A stretch of DNA of 64,000 nt from Dryas octopetala (GCA_963921425.1 OY992833.1:10457738-10521737), one strand, 5' to 3'. Positions 1-11,825 are shown, counted from the first letter of the stretch. Notes: a model not told the origin generated them from the letters alone. A program made the numbers and translations.

Positions 1-1500
1 GGTCCGCCTCCTTCCTGGCCTGCAGCAGCTCAGCCTACAACGCATTGTTCTGGGCGACCAGGGTACTGACCTTCTCCTCGGTTGAGAGCGCTCTGTCCTT
101 CCACACCACGAAACTCGACATCTCGTCTTTCATCTTCTCCACCGTGGCCAAGACACTAACATGTGCCTGATAAGTAAAGAACAGTGCCTGCCAGGTCGAA
201 TGCCACGAAAGTGTTATCACAAGCTATAAAGTTTAAACTTTGGACATCTCGTCATGATATACCACTTTCCCTCACCTGGGACTGCTCGAAAAGGCCCGCT
301 GCAAAACAGATAGCGGCTCAACACCATCGCCAATCACCCGGTCATCCCTCCCCTTCTTCAGGGACCCTCCAAAGTCTGTCACTGCCTGCTGTACCAGACA
401 ATCCTCCTCTGGGACCGGATCAGGCGCAGTGGCTGTCCTCTTGCCCTCTCTCCCGTGCTCGGCCACATCTAATCCAGTCTTCCTTTTCCTCCCAGGAGAA
501 GCCGCCTTCGGAACATGGGTGTTGGTAGACCCACTATGCCTCATACCCCCGGGCACTGACGCACCTCTACTTGTATTCACTTGGGACAAGCCACCCCCGA
601 CCAACAACGCCCCCATCATCATCCTCCTCTGAGCAGGCGGGGCAGGACCAACCGGTCTACTTGTTTTCTTCGTATTGGCCATCTTCACTATAAGACCAAC
701 AAAATCAATGAGCACAAGTTATTATCTCATCAACTAATACTCCAAGAGGGGACGTGCAGAAACTCACCTGGGACTCCGAAACCGTACTTGGCCAACTTCT
801 TAGGAGACAAGAGGTATGCAGCGCTCAGCTTTCGAGCGGGTCGACTAAGCACCCTCCGCACCTCTTCCACGCTATCCTCCGACAATGGAAGCCTCTCCCA
901 CTCACCCCCTGCAAAATCAAACAACAAAAGACTACTATTAGTTCAAGCACAATATCAGCTAATAATCCAAGTGTACACAGACCAATACATCGGCTCAACC
1001 AGACAACCTATTATGTGGAAATTTGTCGGCACTCTATTCATAGTCTTCCTCTCACTCCAGCCGAATTCCCAGGCTCCACTCGCAAAGAACCATTTTTTCT
1101 TCCACTCCTTGTTAGCGTCTGGGTGGCCTACTTGTATTTGGCGAGTTGTCCCATTGGTGAACTACCCGTTCGCCAACTGCGAGCAGTTCACCCACCCTCG
1201 CAAATTGGGACTCGACTTAATCTCAAACAAGTGTGAAAATTGAGCCATACTCGGGGCACCATACCCCTCATCCCGGAACAACACATACAGCCCAATTAAC
1301 GTTCTCCAACTATTGGGCGTCACCTGAGCTGGGGCAATTCCTAACTTCCTTAACATATACTGGAAATAGGGGTGGAGAGGAAGTCTAAACCCATGGTGAA
1401 AACTCTTGGCAAAACACAAAATGTGCCCCTCTGGCGGGTCACTCAAAACATCACTCCCAAGAGGCTCAGACAGATATAATCGGGAATTTGGAACTCCACC
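1..1500 (-). pseudogene. Decayed gene with plant 'gypsy-type transposase' (PF04195-like) domain
   Basis: Reading the minus strand, a block at about 1446-1162 encodes a peptide with the phrases GFRLPLHPYFQYML and AQVTPNSWRTLIGLYVLF. These are typical of the plant domain named 'Transposase (putative) gypsy type', found in retrotransposon-derived proteins. Further exon-like blocks follow at about 927-770, 700-272 (Pro/Ser/Gly-rich linker) and 220-35 (coiled-coil Glu/Lys-rich). A GT donor is visible after GFGVPGEF near 770. The frame just before the domain, around 1470, appears shifted by one base, so the copy is probably not functional. The gene continues past the left edge. The GC-rich stretch at 1720-2180 upstream may be its 5' region; long reading frames there look like composition artefacts. 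The family assignment rests on remembered motif similarity; exon borders are approximate. Confidence 0.55.
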
Positions 1501-2249
1501 CTCAATTTTTCAAGCTCCTCCTCTTCATCCTGTTCTCACACAACCCATCCACGGACTAGTATGTCTTAGGCACAATGTGCCTACCCACATCACCACAACT
1601 GGTGGGCGTCTCTCCATCATCGCTGTCCTCACTACCAGTACCTTTTCCTTCACTTTCCATCACCATGGACAAGCTCTCCTGGACGGTCTTGAACACTTTG
1701 CCCACTCCCATGTTCACACACCCCATCCTTCTAGCAGCCACCACCCCGGCCCGAGCCCACTGCACCACGCCTCCGCACCGATCTGCGCCGCTACCCGCGC
1801 ACCACAAGTCCGACCCGACCAGCCCCCCCTCCGGCCCCTCTGCGCAACCCGAGCCGCCCACTGCGCACCAGCAGACCCGCGTCGCGCAGCAATACACCGT
1901 ATAGCATCCCAGCCCGCACTTGCGTTCCAATCCGGCCCGAGCCACCGAGCCCCCAGCGCAGCGCCTTCGAGCTTCAAACCGAGCTGACTTGAGCTCGCCC
2001 TCCTAGCCGCCGCCAAACCCAGCGCCCAACCTCCGCCCCGCGCAGAGAATCCAGACCGAACCCAATCCGATCCGAGCCCAGTGCGAAGCGCCGCCGACCC
2101 GACCACCCCCCTCAGTCCGACCCGAGCAGTACCCCCACCCACCCGAGCCGAGCCGAGCCGAGCCCTATCTCTTCTTCCCCTGTGTTGTTTCCGCCCCTCA
2201 CAGTTCACAAAATAATTTATTTCACAGCAACTCGCTCTCTCCAAAATAC

Positions 2250-2727
2250 CTACACAATAACAAGTGTAAGATTTGGGGTGGGTATTTTATAGCTGAGCTA
2301 TATTATGTAAGTCCAAAAAACTCAATTACAAAGGGCAACATCCCACCATTAAATCGGATGGGATTCACTGGGATTTTGCGAAGCGTCTACTGCTCGGAAT
2401 ACAGGGTGATCAGAAATTCAAAAAAAAAAAAAACAAAAAAAAAAAGGATAAAGAGATCTTTCATATGTAACCCCCAAGCTTTCCTACAGTACAACTTTTC
2501 TTGCTAAGGAACTTGGGGGACTTCTAGACAGTATCTTAAGCAGGAACAAGTATGTGGTTACTTGTCGTTGAATATCTGTAATCTAATAGAAAATAGTTGA
2601 ATACATCTGATAGAAATATAGAATAGAACAATTTCTTTATTCTACTTTGTTCAAGATATTATTCCCATTTTGTTTCTAACAAAACTAGTCTTTGCTCATC
2701 CACGTGTTTACATGTTTTTTCTATAAA
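2250..2727. other. Intergenic, no gene seen
   Basis: AT-rich sequence with short poly-A runs near 2410-2445. No reading frame, RNA gene or repeat family was recognised here. Confidence 0.5.
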
Positions 2728-2736
2728 AAAAAATAT

Positions 2737-2945
2737 GAGCAAAATGCACCATTGGTCCACTTACTTTTATGGTTTTCCCATGTTGGTCCACAAACTAATT
2801 TTCGTCCCAAGTTGGATCACGAGTTAATTAAAATGACCCAAGTTGGTCTATTCCGTCAAATATATACCAATGTCTGTCAAAAACTTATAACGTGAGGTAC
2901 ACGTGGGTTTTTTTAAGGGCAAATCATGGATTTCACAACTGGTTT
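2737..2945. repeat. Left terminal inverted repeat of the MULE
   Basis: About 205 bp, matching the reverse complement of 11625-11825. It carries repeated 'TTGGTCCAC' type words (ATTGGTCCACTTAC, TGTTGGTCCACAAAC), seen also in the other arm. Confidence 0.93.
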
Positions 2946-3102
2946 GCATCTTCATCCTTTAACCATCATTTCATCCCGCCATTATTCTCTGTAATGCCCG
3001 CCTAAAAGACCCGCCTTGCCCTTTGTTTATTATATTTAACCGAAAACATATGCTTCAAAGCACCAAAATTGATCAAACTCCCCCTTCATTCTGCCCCCAA
3101 AA

Positions 3103-3499
3103 ATGTCAGTCAACTCATCCTCTTCAACACACAACCCTTATCCTCATCCAAGCTATTGTGATTGTGGGTGGCTTGCCGTGACGAGGACAAGTTGGACCGA
3201 TTTGAATCCAGGAAGAAGGTTTGAGACATGTTTAATACCAAAGGTAAGAAAGTGTGGCAATGAGTTTCTGAACATAAGTGTTGGTTTTTGTCAATTTATT
3301 GCAAGTAATTGATTGGGGATTTCTGCCAGTAATTGATTTGGGATTTGTGGTTTTCCTAATTTCTTATAGAGAAATGGAGGATGCAATTTTTTTTAAGTGG
3401 TTGGACCCTCCTATGTGCCCACAGTCTAGGCAACTGATTCCGGTATTGCATAGAAGGATCGACCCACTGGAAGTTGAAGTGAAATTGCACTGTCAATAG
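3103..3499 (+). pseudogene. GRF-type zinc-finger ORF carried by the MULE, frame broken
   Basis: Exon 1 (3103-3243, 47 codons) starts MSVNSSSSTHNPY and contains CDCG, SWTDLNPGRRFETC, the first part of a GRF zinc finger (Cys/His-type motif named for Gly-Arg-Phe). A donor GTAAGA at 3244 and an acceptor TTATAG ending at 3369 remove an intron. Exon 2 supplies the rest of the finger (GGCNFF then WLDPPMCPQSRQLIP). A run of eight T at 3387-3394 puts the two halves of exon 2 in different frames, so the copy seems inactive unless the run varies. It lies close to the left terminal repeat and reads toward the middle of the element, opposite to the transposase gene. Whether it serves transposition is not known; it could be a captured host gene. 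Confidence 0.7.
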
Positions 3500-4025
3500 G
3501 AAAAGAGGCTCAAGATATGCCTGATTCTATCTTGGATTTTTTTCATAATGGTTATGATGGTTATGATGATGAAATAGAATAGAGTGAGTGTTATTTGTAT
3601 GGCTGGGTTCAATGAAATGGCTGGGTTGTGTGTATGGCTGAGTTAGATAATGCAAAATAAATTTTGAGAATCTTGCATCATTTTGTGTGTGGATGCGTTT
3701 AGAGATAATGCAAAATGAATTTGAGACATTTGTTTGAGTTATAACCAAAATGACTGGGTTTACAGATAGTGCATTCAAATGCTTATAACCAAAATTCAAC
3801 TAAACCATATAAATTGATCAAAGGGTACTGCAAAAATTGAAAAAGGCTTATAATGCAAAATTGCATACATCAGAAGGTTTCACAAATCTTAAATACAATT
3901 AATCACCAATACCAATTATGTACACTTTCATACCAAAAGAGTTTTCAATCATGAATTGTAACCAGTCAAAATACTAATTCATTCCTACCAATTCTTTGCA
4001 ATTTCCTACCAAACGCCTACCAAGT

Positions 4026-4147
4026 CAAAATATTCATTTTACTATCAAAATATTCACTTTACAGCCAAAATATGCACTTTCCTACCAAAATATTCACCAC
4101 AAAATCCAAAATATTCACTTCAAAAGCCCGCAACTCAAAATATTCAC
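4026..4147. repeat. Phased array of CAAAATATTCAC motifs
   Basis: Six copies of CAAAATATTCAC or close variants start at 4026, 4046, 4066, 4086, 4107 and 4136, so the first five are spaced 20-21 bp apart, about two turns of B-DNA. The array lies inside the MULE between the GRF gene and the 3' end of the transposase gene. Confidence 0.85.
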
Positions 4148-4766
4148 TGCCAAAGCAACTTCAACATCCAAAGCAACTCCAGAAAGTTTACACTGACTCC
4201 TTCTAGAACCTACCCTTTTTGGCAGGAGATTTTACCCTCTTCCTCACAGTTCCACTCTCCCAGTTTGCATTCTCACTCTCCATGCTGAAACTTACACTCT
4301 CCCTGCCCCTGCCCATGTCTCTGCCTTTTTCTCTCATTCTTCCCCTCCCTACTGTCACATTCAACGATATGTAGTAAAAAAAAAATAGGCAGTAAACAAT
4401 CATTAATCCACATATCCATATATCCAATAATAGGCAGTAAAGAACCACAAATCCACTAAACATCAATAATAGGCAGTGATTACCCTTGTGTTGGCTGGTT
4501 CTTGTTGGACTTGGGATTGTAGAACTGGTGCTTAGGGTTGTGGAACTTGTACTTAGGGTTGTGGAACTTGTACTTAGGGTTGTTGGGGCTGGTGTAAGGA
4601 CTGATAAGAATAATGCACAAAAAATTTGTTAGTACACCTAAAAGAGAAATTAATTTGAATTATTTGAAGATAAAACACACACTCACATGCTTGGTTACTG
4701 GAGTTTCCAATCTGCCTTGTTCATGACCTGGTGTTATGACCTTCTTTGCCACATTTGCTACACTTA

Positions 4767-5817
4767 CATGTACTTGCACATCATGTCAAGAATCGTACCA
4801 TTGTCGGTAGATTTTTCTGGTCGGGAGAGACTGTTAGTAGGTACTTTAATTCAGTGTTGCAAGGAGTTTTGCGATTGCAAGGTAGACTATTGAAAGTCCC
4901 AGATCCCGTACGTGATAATAGTACAGATAATAGGTGGAGAGTTTTTAAGGTATGTTCTCTTTTTTTTTTTTTTTTAATTCCTACAAACTTAGTTATTCTC
5001 TTACTTTTGTATGAAGTAATGAAAGTTTACCATTTTATCATCTAGAATTGCTTGGGAGCATTAGATGGAACTTACATAAAAGTGCGGGTAGCTGCAGTTG
5101 ACAAGCCAAGATATCGAACAAGGAAGGGTGAAATTGCAACAAATGTGTTGGGTGTGTGTTCAAGAGACATGCAATTCATATTTGTGTTACCGGGTTAGGA
5201 GGGTTCCGCATCGGACTCTAGAGTTCTCCGTGATGCGATAACTAGGCCCAATGGGTTAAAGCTTCCCACCGGTAAGGCTATTAGTTATTGTCAAATCTAT
5301 AAGGTAGTTTAGTTTTTGTATGTATACATACACATGCTAATAGGAGTTATCATTTTGGTTATTAGGATATTATTATCTTGTAGATGGCGGTTATACAAAC
5401 GGTGAAGGATTCCTTGCACCATATAGAGGAACAAGGTATCACTTATCCGAATGGAGAGATGGACATACACCTTCCAATCATGAGGAGTTTTTTAACATGA
5501 AGCATTCATCGGCAAGGAATGTAATTGAACGTTGTTTTGGATTGATAAAAGCTAGGTGGGCCATACTTAGGAGTCCGTCTTTCTATCCAATAAAGACCCA
5601 ATGTCGAATAATAACCGCTTGTTGTCTTCTACATAATTTTATTAGAAGGGAGATGTCTAGTGATCCAATGGAACATGCAATAAATGACCTTGAAGATGAA
5701 GAAAATGTGATGGAAAGTGAAATGCTTGGTACCGTCGAATCCTCTGACGAATGGACTGCAAAGCGAAATGACATGGCTTTAAAAATGTATAATGAGTGGA
5801 GGGAAAGGCATGGGTAG
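4767..5817 (+). pseudogene. Harbinger (HARBI1-like) DDE transposase, 5'-truncated with an internal stop
   Basis: Three exons: 4767-4949, 5046-5271 and 5366-5817, with GT-AG introns that keep frame. The DDE_Tnp_4 catalytic triad is present: Asp in GALDGTYI, Asp in SASDSRVL and Glu in NVIERCFGLIKARW. The reading frame begins abruptly at LHVLAHHVKNRT, so the N-terminal helix-turn-helix portion is missing. An in-frame TAG at 5196-5198 falls in the usually conserved phrase before EGSASDS. The C-terminus ends KMYNEWRERHG. In an intact element this enzyme cuts and joins at TTA targets together with the Myb-like partner encoded downstream. Confidence 0.9.
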
Positions 5818-6099
5818 CCATAACCATTTTTATGTATTTTCTTATGGATGGTATCCTATGTTTGTATTTGCTCATGTATTTGATTAACAATGTATTTGTT
5901 TTTTTAGATATTGTTTGTATTTTCTTAACAATGTATTTGTTTGTATTTGCTTTTTTGGTATACAAATTGAATTAACTTTGGTGTTGCATTGTCATATAAT
6001 TTGGTCATGAATGAGAGTTGCTGGTATTGTAGTGCAGATTGTGGGTATTTGTGATTTAATTATTGCATTAACTTTAGGTGCATATTTGGATGTTTAGGA

Positions 6100-7061
6100 A
6101 TGGGAAGTGAGAGTACTCAAACTTCTGAACAAGTGAAGAAAAACACTAGAAAGAAATGGTTGCCATTTGAAGAAGAAGCTTTGTTAGCGATCCTTGAGGA
6201 TTTTGTTGCTCAAGGCCACCGATGTGAAATAGGTAGTTTCAAACCTGGTACCTTGAAAGAAATGGAGAAAGCTTTGGAACTTGTATGTCCCACCTCTAAT
6301 ATCAAGGTGAATCCACATATTGAGTCCAAATTGAAGAAATGGAAAAAAAATTATAGTACAATCTATGACATATCGAACACAAGTGGATTCGCATGGAATG
6401 ATGTAAAAAAGTGCATTGAAGTTGACAATAATGATGCATGGAATACTTATGTGCAGGTATATGTTTTTCATATCTATTTTATTTTGATTATTATTATTGA
6501 CCTTGAAATTAAACAAATGTTTTTCTTATTTTATTATAGTACCATGATGATGTGAAACCATGGAGAAACAAGTCTTATCCATTGTATGATAGACTTGCTA
6601 ATATATTTGGAAAAAACCGTGCTACTGGAAAAGGAGCCGAAGTTCCTATTGACATGATGGAGGAGGAAGACCAAAATGAGATTGATGACATTGGAGCTGA
6701 GAATGTTGCATCTCCTATGACCAAAGATGGCAGCCAATCTGAAATTAGTCAAAGAAAGAGAAAAAGAGCTGCTGGAACCTCAGGTGATGGATCAGAAACC
6801 TTAGTTGTTGCATTGCAAAAATTATTTGAAGAATCTGGAAAAAGAATGGAAAGGGTCACTGAGGTCATACTTCGAGGTAATGAAGATCGTTCTGACATTG
6901 CCTTAGAACTCAAGAATATGGGGCTGTCACCTAGGGATCAAATAAAGGCATTAACTCTCATTTTGGAAAAACCTCAAACTATCTCAGTGTTCAAGTCATT
7001 AGATGATAGTGTCAAAGAAGTGTTTGTCCAAGATTTGCTAGGCAACAATGCTCGAGGATGA
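6100..7061 (+). CDS. Harbinger ORF1: Myb/SANT-like DNA-binding protein
   Basis: Exon 1 is 6100-6456 and exon 2 is 6540-7061; the intron has GTATAT and TTATAG ends and the join is in frame, giving 292 residues. The N-terminal part (KKWLPFEEEALLAILEDFV ... KLKKWKKNYSTIYD ... GFAWND) is the plant Myb/SANT-like domain (PF12776 type) that accompanies Harbinger transposases and helps bring them to the transposon ends. It is followed by an acidic stretch, a basic RKRKRAAG segment (possible nuclear signal) and a helical C-terminus. No stop or frameshift is seen, so this protein could still be made even though the transposase next to it is dead. Function is inferred from the family. Confidence 0.85.
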
Positions 7062-7860
7062 TGTGCTTATATGGTTTCCATTGTGTTGTGGACTAAGAAC
7101 TAATTTTATTTTTGTGTTGGATACACTCGATGATATGAGAATTCTGATTTGGTTTTTGTATTGGATAGGCACTATGATATGGGGATTTATGATTTTGTTT
7201 TTGGGTTGGATAGCCTCTATGATATAGGAATTGTGCCTCTATGAAAATTATATGTTGAAAACTTTGATGAGGAATGAAATATGTATCTTTTGGGAATTGT
7301 TGTTGTTGCTTGTTTAATTTTTTTTTTTTAAGCTTGTATCTTTTGGGCAATTGACAAACTAGCTTAAGCTTGTCTGTGTGAACAAGTTTAATTAATGGAA
7401 TTCTGGAGAACACACATACCACTTGTGTGTGTCTGCAATATATATATACATCCACTTCTAGCAATGACAGAGATGGGTATGTGCGCTTGTCATATATAAA
7501 GTTTTAGCTCTTCATCAATTGCTCTAATTTCTACAATAGGTGGTGCCAATAATTAATTAAGTTCAAAGTCAAAACCTTAATGAATGTTTTGACACTGATC
7601 AACATTTTGGAAAGTTGATTACTTGCAAAGCCGCCTATTAACATAATATGTAAAGATATGTGTGCTTCCTATTAACTTCCAAAGACCAAAGTGATTGACT
7701 TGGATATTTCAAATTAATTGGTCGGGGCAAGCTGATGATCATACAAAATTTGAATAAGAATAATCTCTTGCCTCTTATCTATTCTTACAAAAATGTCATT
7801 TTTAATCTTTTTATTCTAAATAAATAAATATGGGGATTTATGATTTTGTTTCAAAAATTA

Positions 7861-7995
7861 ATTTTCTAACTTGTTAGTCCTGCACTGCACCAAACATAAA
7901 GGCAGTTCTTAGCTAGCTTAATCCATGCCAAGCCAGTCCATGCCAGTCCCTATAGCTAGTCCAAGCCAAGACAGTCCTGTGAAACAAACGAGGCC
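7861..7995. repeat. Right terminal and subterminal region of the Harbinger element
   Basis: The terminal inverted repeat ends at 7995. Just inside, the word CCAGTCC/TAGTCC/CAGTCC recurs four to five times between 7928 and 7975, as expected for subterminal binding sites. Confidence 0.7.
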
Positions 7996-10789
7996 TTAAT
8001 ATTCACCCAGAACCTTCTCAACTTGAGTGGTGGTGGTGGTGCCAAAGGGTTAGCATTAGGGTTATCTGGAATTGGGTGAGTAGTAGGAACCTCACCAGCA
8101 CTTTTTGTTCTTTGTTTTTTGGGTCTCCTAGGTTGTTTCTTGAATGGGGGAGGCTCAAGAGGACCCTTCTCAGATATTTACAAGATTTTCATGCCAAGAA
8201 TTGGATAAATCATTGGGTCATAGGCTTGGAGATATGCATGCTTCTTGTAACAGTCATACATATAGTTCATTGGATCTTCACCTTTGTCCCAGATGCAAGC
8301 AATGACATGGCTACATGAAATCCCACTCAAATCTCATCTTCTACAGGTGCAAGTCCAATACCTCAAATCCACACTCATAGTAGTATTCGAACCAGTCCTA
8401 ATCTCAAAGAGTTCTTCACCAACAATTGTTGTCCTGCATTGTCTTGCAGCATCCTTCCTTTTCTCAATAATCTTCGCAATCCTTGGTCCAATAGGGTGTT
8501 TCCAACTTCTATAAGTAGCTCTTCCATATGTCATCCATAACATGAGGTATTGTCTGATCTGCTCAAGCATTGTAATTATAGGCTGGACTATTGACTCTAG
8601 AATAGTAATGTTGAAGCTCTCACACAAGTTATGCAACAGTAAATCACACTTGGTGTAGGTCCCAAGGTGTGATCTACTCCATTGTTTTGTTGGTCTCTCA
8701 CTCAGCCAACCTCATGCCTTCTCATTTAGATCATTCATCTTCCCTATTTATGCTTTCCACCAGGCCTCACAAGATGCCCTTGCAGCAGCCCACAAAACAT
8801 TTTTCAATGCTAGACCAGGGTACTGCATTTTGAAGTTATTGTGTAGATGTTTGACACACATCCTATGCTCACATGTATGCAACAATTGCTCTATAGCTGG
8901 CACCAATCCCTTCTGTTTATCACTCATAAATACCCAATGATACCCATTTTCAATCTTCAAATCTAAGATAAGGAGTCTTAAAAACCACTTCCATGATAAC
9001 TTGTTTTCAACCTCTAAAACTGCATATGTAATGGGGAATAATCCATTATTTGGATCAACCTCAACTATTGTAAGCCCTTGACCAGGAAATTGGCCTTTTA
9101 TGTGGCAACCATCAACCCCAATCACTTGTCTGCAACCTTTAAGGAATCCCTCTTTGCATGCCTCCAAACAAATGTACATTGTTTGGACAACCCTTTTATT
9201 ACCAACCTCCCTTGAAAAAGACCGACTGTTGACCCTTTGTTAATCCTCAATAACTTCTCTGCATAGCAGTTCAGTCTTGTATATTACTCATTGTAGAATC
9301 ATATATTCTTCACACATGCCTTCTGCTTTGCTCTATAAACCTTGTTCTTTGAAATATTTACACCCCAATCTTTCTTTACTTGGTTCATGAATTTTGGTAA
9401 AGACCAATCAGGATCATCCCTAAGTTTATCTGTATATTTCTCAGCAACCCAATTGTTGTCAGCATGCCTTAAATTAGGTTATGTAGTACACTGGTACTCA
9501 ATTTCCAATTGTTTGATCACCCATGTATCTGAACCACCTTGTAATAGATTGCACCTGATCTGAAATGGACAACCTTGGGCCCCAACACATATGACATTCA
9601 ACCTGATCTTGTCATTTTTCACAACTTTAGCATCCTTTCATTCACATTCCCCCACTCTTTAATAAAGGCTTAACAATCAGCCTTGCATGGAAGTTGCTCT
9701 CCTATTTCTAAAACAGGATTCTTCATATCTGTCTCTTTGTTAAAAACTTTGAACTTAGAGAGCCTTCTCTTGCTCTTCTTTTTATCCCCATCATCATCAG
9801 AAGACTCACTTAGGCTATATAGATTATCAGAACCATTAGAATCATCAGAAATGTCACCTGCATTGTTGGTAGCTGCAACATGATCTACTTCATCATCAAC
9901 AATATCTTGAAACATAGCTTCATCTTCATTAGTAGCTTGAAACATAGTTTCTTCATCATCATCTCCTGAAAACTCATATTCACTGTCTTCAAAGTCATCA
10001 TCATTTGATCCTTCATCATGTCCTGCATATTCACCTTCCCTATCACCAGCTTCTCTATCACCAGCTTCTCCATCACCAGCTTCTTCATTGGTAACCCCAT
10101 ATCCATCCTCATGATTTCCATCTCCATTTGCCACCTGTTCTTCATGCTCATCACCCCTTGCATATGCATAATCTTTCTGCATGTTCTACAAACCATCATG
10201 TTGACCACCATCACAATTCTCTTCAATAATGTTGCTAGAACCCTTGTTCACGGACACTTGTGTCAATAATATTTCCCACTTCTTGAGAGTTTCAACGTCA
10301 TCAATCTCCAACCTATACTCTAGACCATGCAAGCTTGGCCATACAATAGATGACTGACTTTCATTTTTAATATTCTCATTATCTTCTTGCATTTCCTGCC
10401 CAACATTTTCATTGGTAGCTGGTGCAACATCCTCACTGGTCTTTTGCTGCACCCTCTTTTTCCTTACTAGAATTGGGCCTTTGTAATACACTGTTGCAAT
10501 CTGATAGGGAAGTATTACTGCTGTAACTATCTTAAACATTGCATTATCAAACCCAATGTATACCAACCCTTTTGGCCCATCTATGTTAGGATCCTTCCAT
10601 AATATGCTCATCTTATTGGGCTCTATTATCTCCTTGTTGACATCATATCCAAGCTCCATGAGATCCAACAAGGATATAAGGTCAGCAGATACGTAATGCA
10701 AGTAGCAGACCTATCCCCCACATAAACCCCTTCACTAATGTCACATCCATGGTAAATTTGTAAAGCAAGTCTATCAGGATCACCTGCAC

Positions 10790-11624
10790 AAAGTAACCAA
10801 ATACATTATCAATAATTCTCATTATGTCACTCTCCTTCTCTTTAACTCTCATTATCACAGTACAATATGGTTCATATTAACACAGTACATTTGAAAACCC
10901 AAACTAGAAATTCAACAGCATATCAATGTCTACACTATATCAACAACATATCAATTAATTAGCCCTACCAAATGAGCATATCAAAGTAACAAATTCATTT
11001 ATTGGCAGACTTCAATGTGCAGACTTCAATATGCATATGCCCATGTCTATTACTTTGGCAAACTACCACTGCCATGTCCATTACTTTGGTGTACAGCTTA
11101 CCCATGTGTTAAGAAACCAATTAAATAATTAAGATTCCTATCGATAACAACCAAGACAAAAGTAAACATGAAGGATCACACCACAGTTAAAAAACCCTAA
11201 AGTAAAACCCTAGAGTGCACTGACAAAGGAGAAAACAATACTCATAAAAGACAATACCCATAAGATTCTCAGCAAACAAACAAACAATTCTAATAAAAAA
11301 AAAATGCCTAAAAAGCTAACCAAGTTAACAAATAAACAAATCAAATATGAAAAACCAAATACACAAAACGAATATGAAAAATCAAATAGTGGAACTTACT
11401 ATATATTGGATTATCTTCATCTCCATCAACTCAAAAATCAAGCACCATCCTTGTAAAATAGAGAAAATCCGAATCAATCCATTGATTTCATCACACAGAT
11501 TTCTCAAGATCCAAACGAATCTTCGAGATTGATCGCAATTTTTGTACCAAAACCTTTACACTTCTACTTTTTGTCGAATAAACTGATTTCTCAAAGGTTG
11601 TCACACCTTTTTGAACCAGCCAGG
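10790..11624. other. 5' untranslated/intron region of the MULE transposase
   Basis: The sequence lies between the right terminal repeat and the first recognisable transposase exon. It is A-rich on the plus strand with no convincing coding block. A splice acceptor (minus strand, GTGCAG) ends at 10787, so at least one upstream exon is likely here. Confidence 0.5.
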
Positions 11625-11825
11625 CATGAAATCTCTGATTTGCCCTAAAAAAAACGCATGTGCACCTCACGTGATAAGTTTTTTATGGGCATTGGCATAT
11701 ATTTGACGGAACGGACCAACTTGGGTCATTTTAATTAATTCGTGGACCAACTTAGGACGAAAATTAGTACATGGACCAACATGGGAAAATCATAAAAGTA
11801 AGTGGACCAATGGTATATTTTGCTC
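11625..11825. repeat. Right terminal inverted repeat of the MULE
   Basis: Pairs with 2737-2945. Differences are scattered single-base changes, indicating an old insertion. Confidence 0.93.

Larger units (their letters stand above)
4767..7995 (+). mobile_element. PIF/Harbinger DNA transposon nested in the MULE, left end deleted
   Basis: The right end (7995 inward, read on the minus strand GGCCTCGTTTGTTTCACAG) is a typical Harbinger terminus and is followed by TTA (7996-7998). At the left, TTA occurs at 4764-4766. Removing 4767-7998 rejoins the MULE transposase in frame as ...FWVNI|KCSKCG..., so TTA is the 3-bp target duplication. The left end lacks a matching inverted repeat: the sequence right after TTA is already transposase coding sequence, so the left terminus and the start of the transposase have been deleted. 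The element carries both usual Harbinger genes: DDE transposase and Myb/SANT-like protein. Confidence 0.9.
4203..10786 (-). pseudogene. MULE transposase (mudrA-like) pseudogene, split by a Harbinger insertion
   Basis: Domains in order on the minus strand: a PB1-like N-terminal domain from an acceptor near 10786 to about 10280, an acidic Asp/Glu-rich linker (10182-9670), a diverged DNA-binding region (about 9660-9230), the MULE DDE domain (9180-8748), a SWIM finger near 8345-8270 (CTCR ... CSHVIACIW), a Pro/Arg-rich stretch (8160-8030), then after the nested element a CCHC knuckle (KCSKCGKEGHNTRS, 4766-4724), iterated NPKYKFH units (4600-4500) and a basic tail to 4203. The catalytic aspartates are visible in VIGVDGCHIKG and VFMSDKQKG. 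Damage includes a frameshift near 10710 in the PB1-like part, several in-frame stops between 9660 and 9200, stops next to the SWIM finger, and a TGA (4721-4723) in place of the last knuckle cysteine. The gene cannot give a full-length enzyme. Confidence 0.9.
2737..11825 (-). mobile_element. Mutator-like element (MULE), 9.1 kb, with long TIRs and 9-bp target duplication
   Basis: The left end (GAGCAAAATGCACCATTGG...) and the reverse complement of the right end (GAGCAAAATATACCATTGG...) match over roughly 205 bp at about 85% by eye. The nine bases before the left end (2728-2736) and after the right end (11826-11834) are both AAAAAATAT, the 9-bp duplication expected of Mutator. Inside are a broken transposase gene on the minus strand, a small GRF zinc-finger gene on the plus strand near the left end, and a nested PIF/Harbinger element of 3.2 kb. 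Without the nested element the MULE is about 5.9 kb. The A-rich target duplication is slightly less decisive than a complex one, but the long arms are unambiguous. Confidence 0.95.

Noticed and set aside
1714-2244. 176-codon minus-strand frame and overlapping plus-strand frames
   Set aside because: GC-rich, Arg/Ala/Gly- or Pro/Ser-dominated on both strands with no motif; composition artefact.
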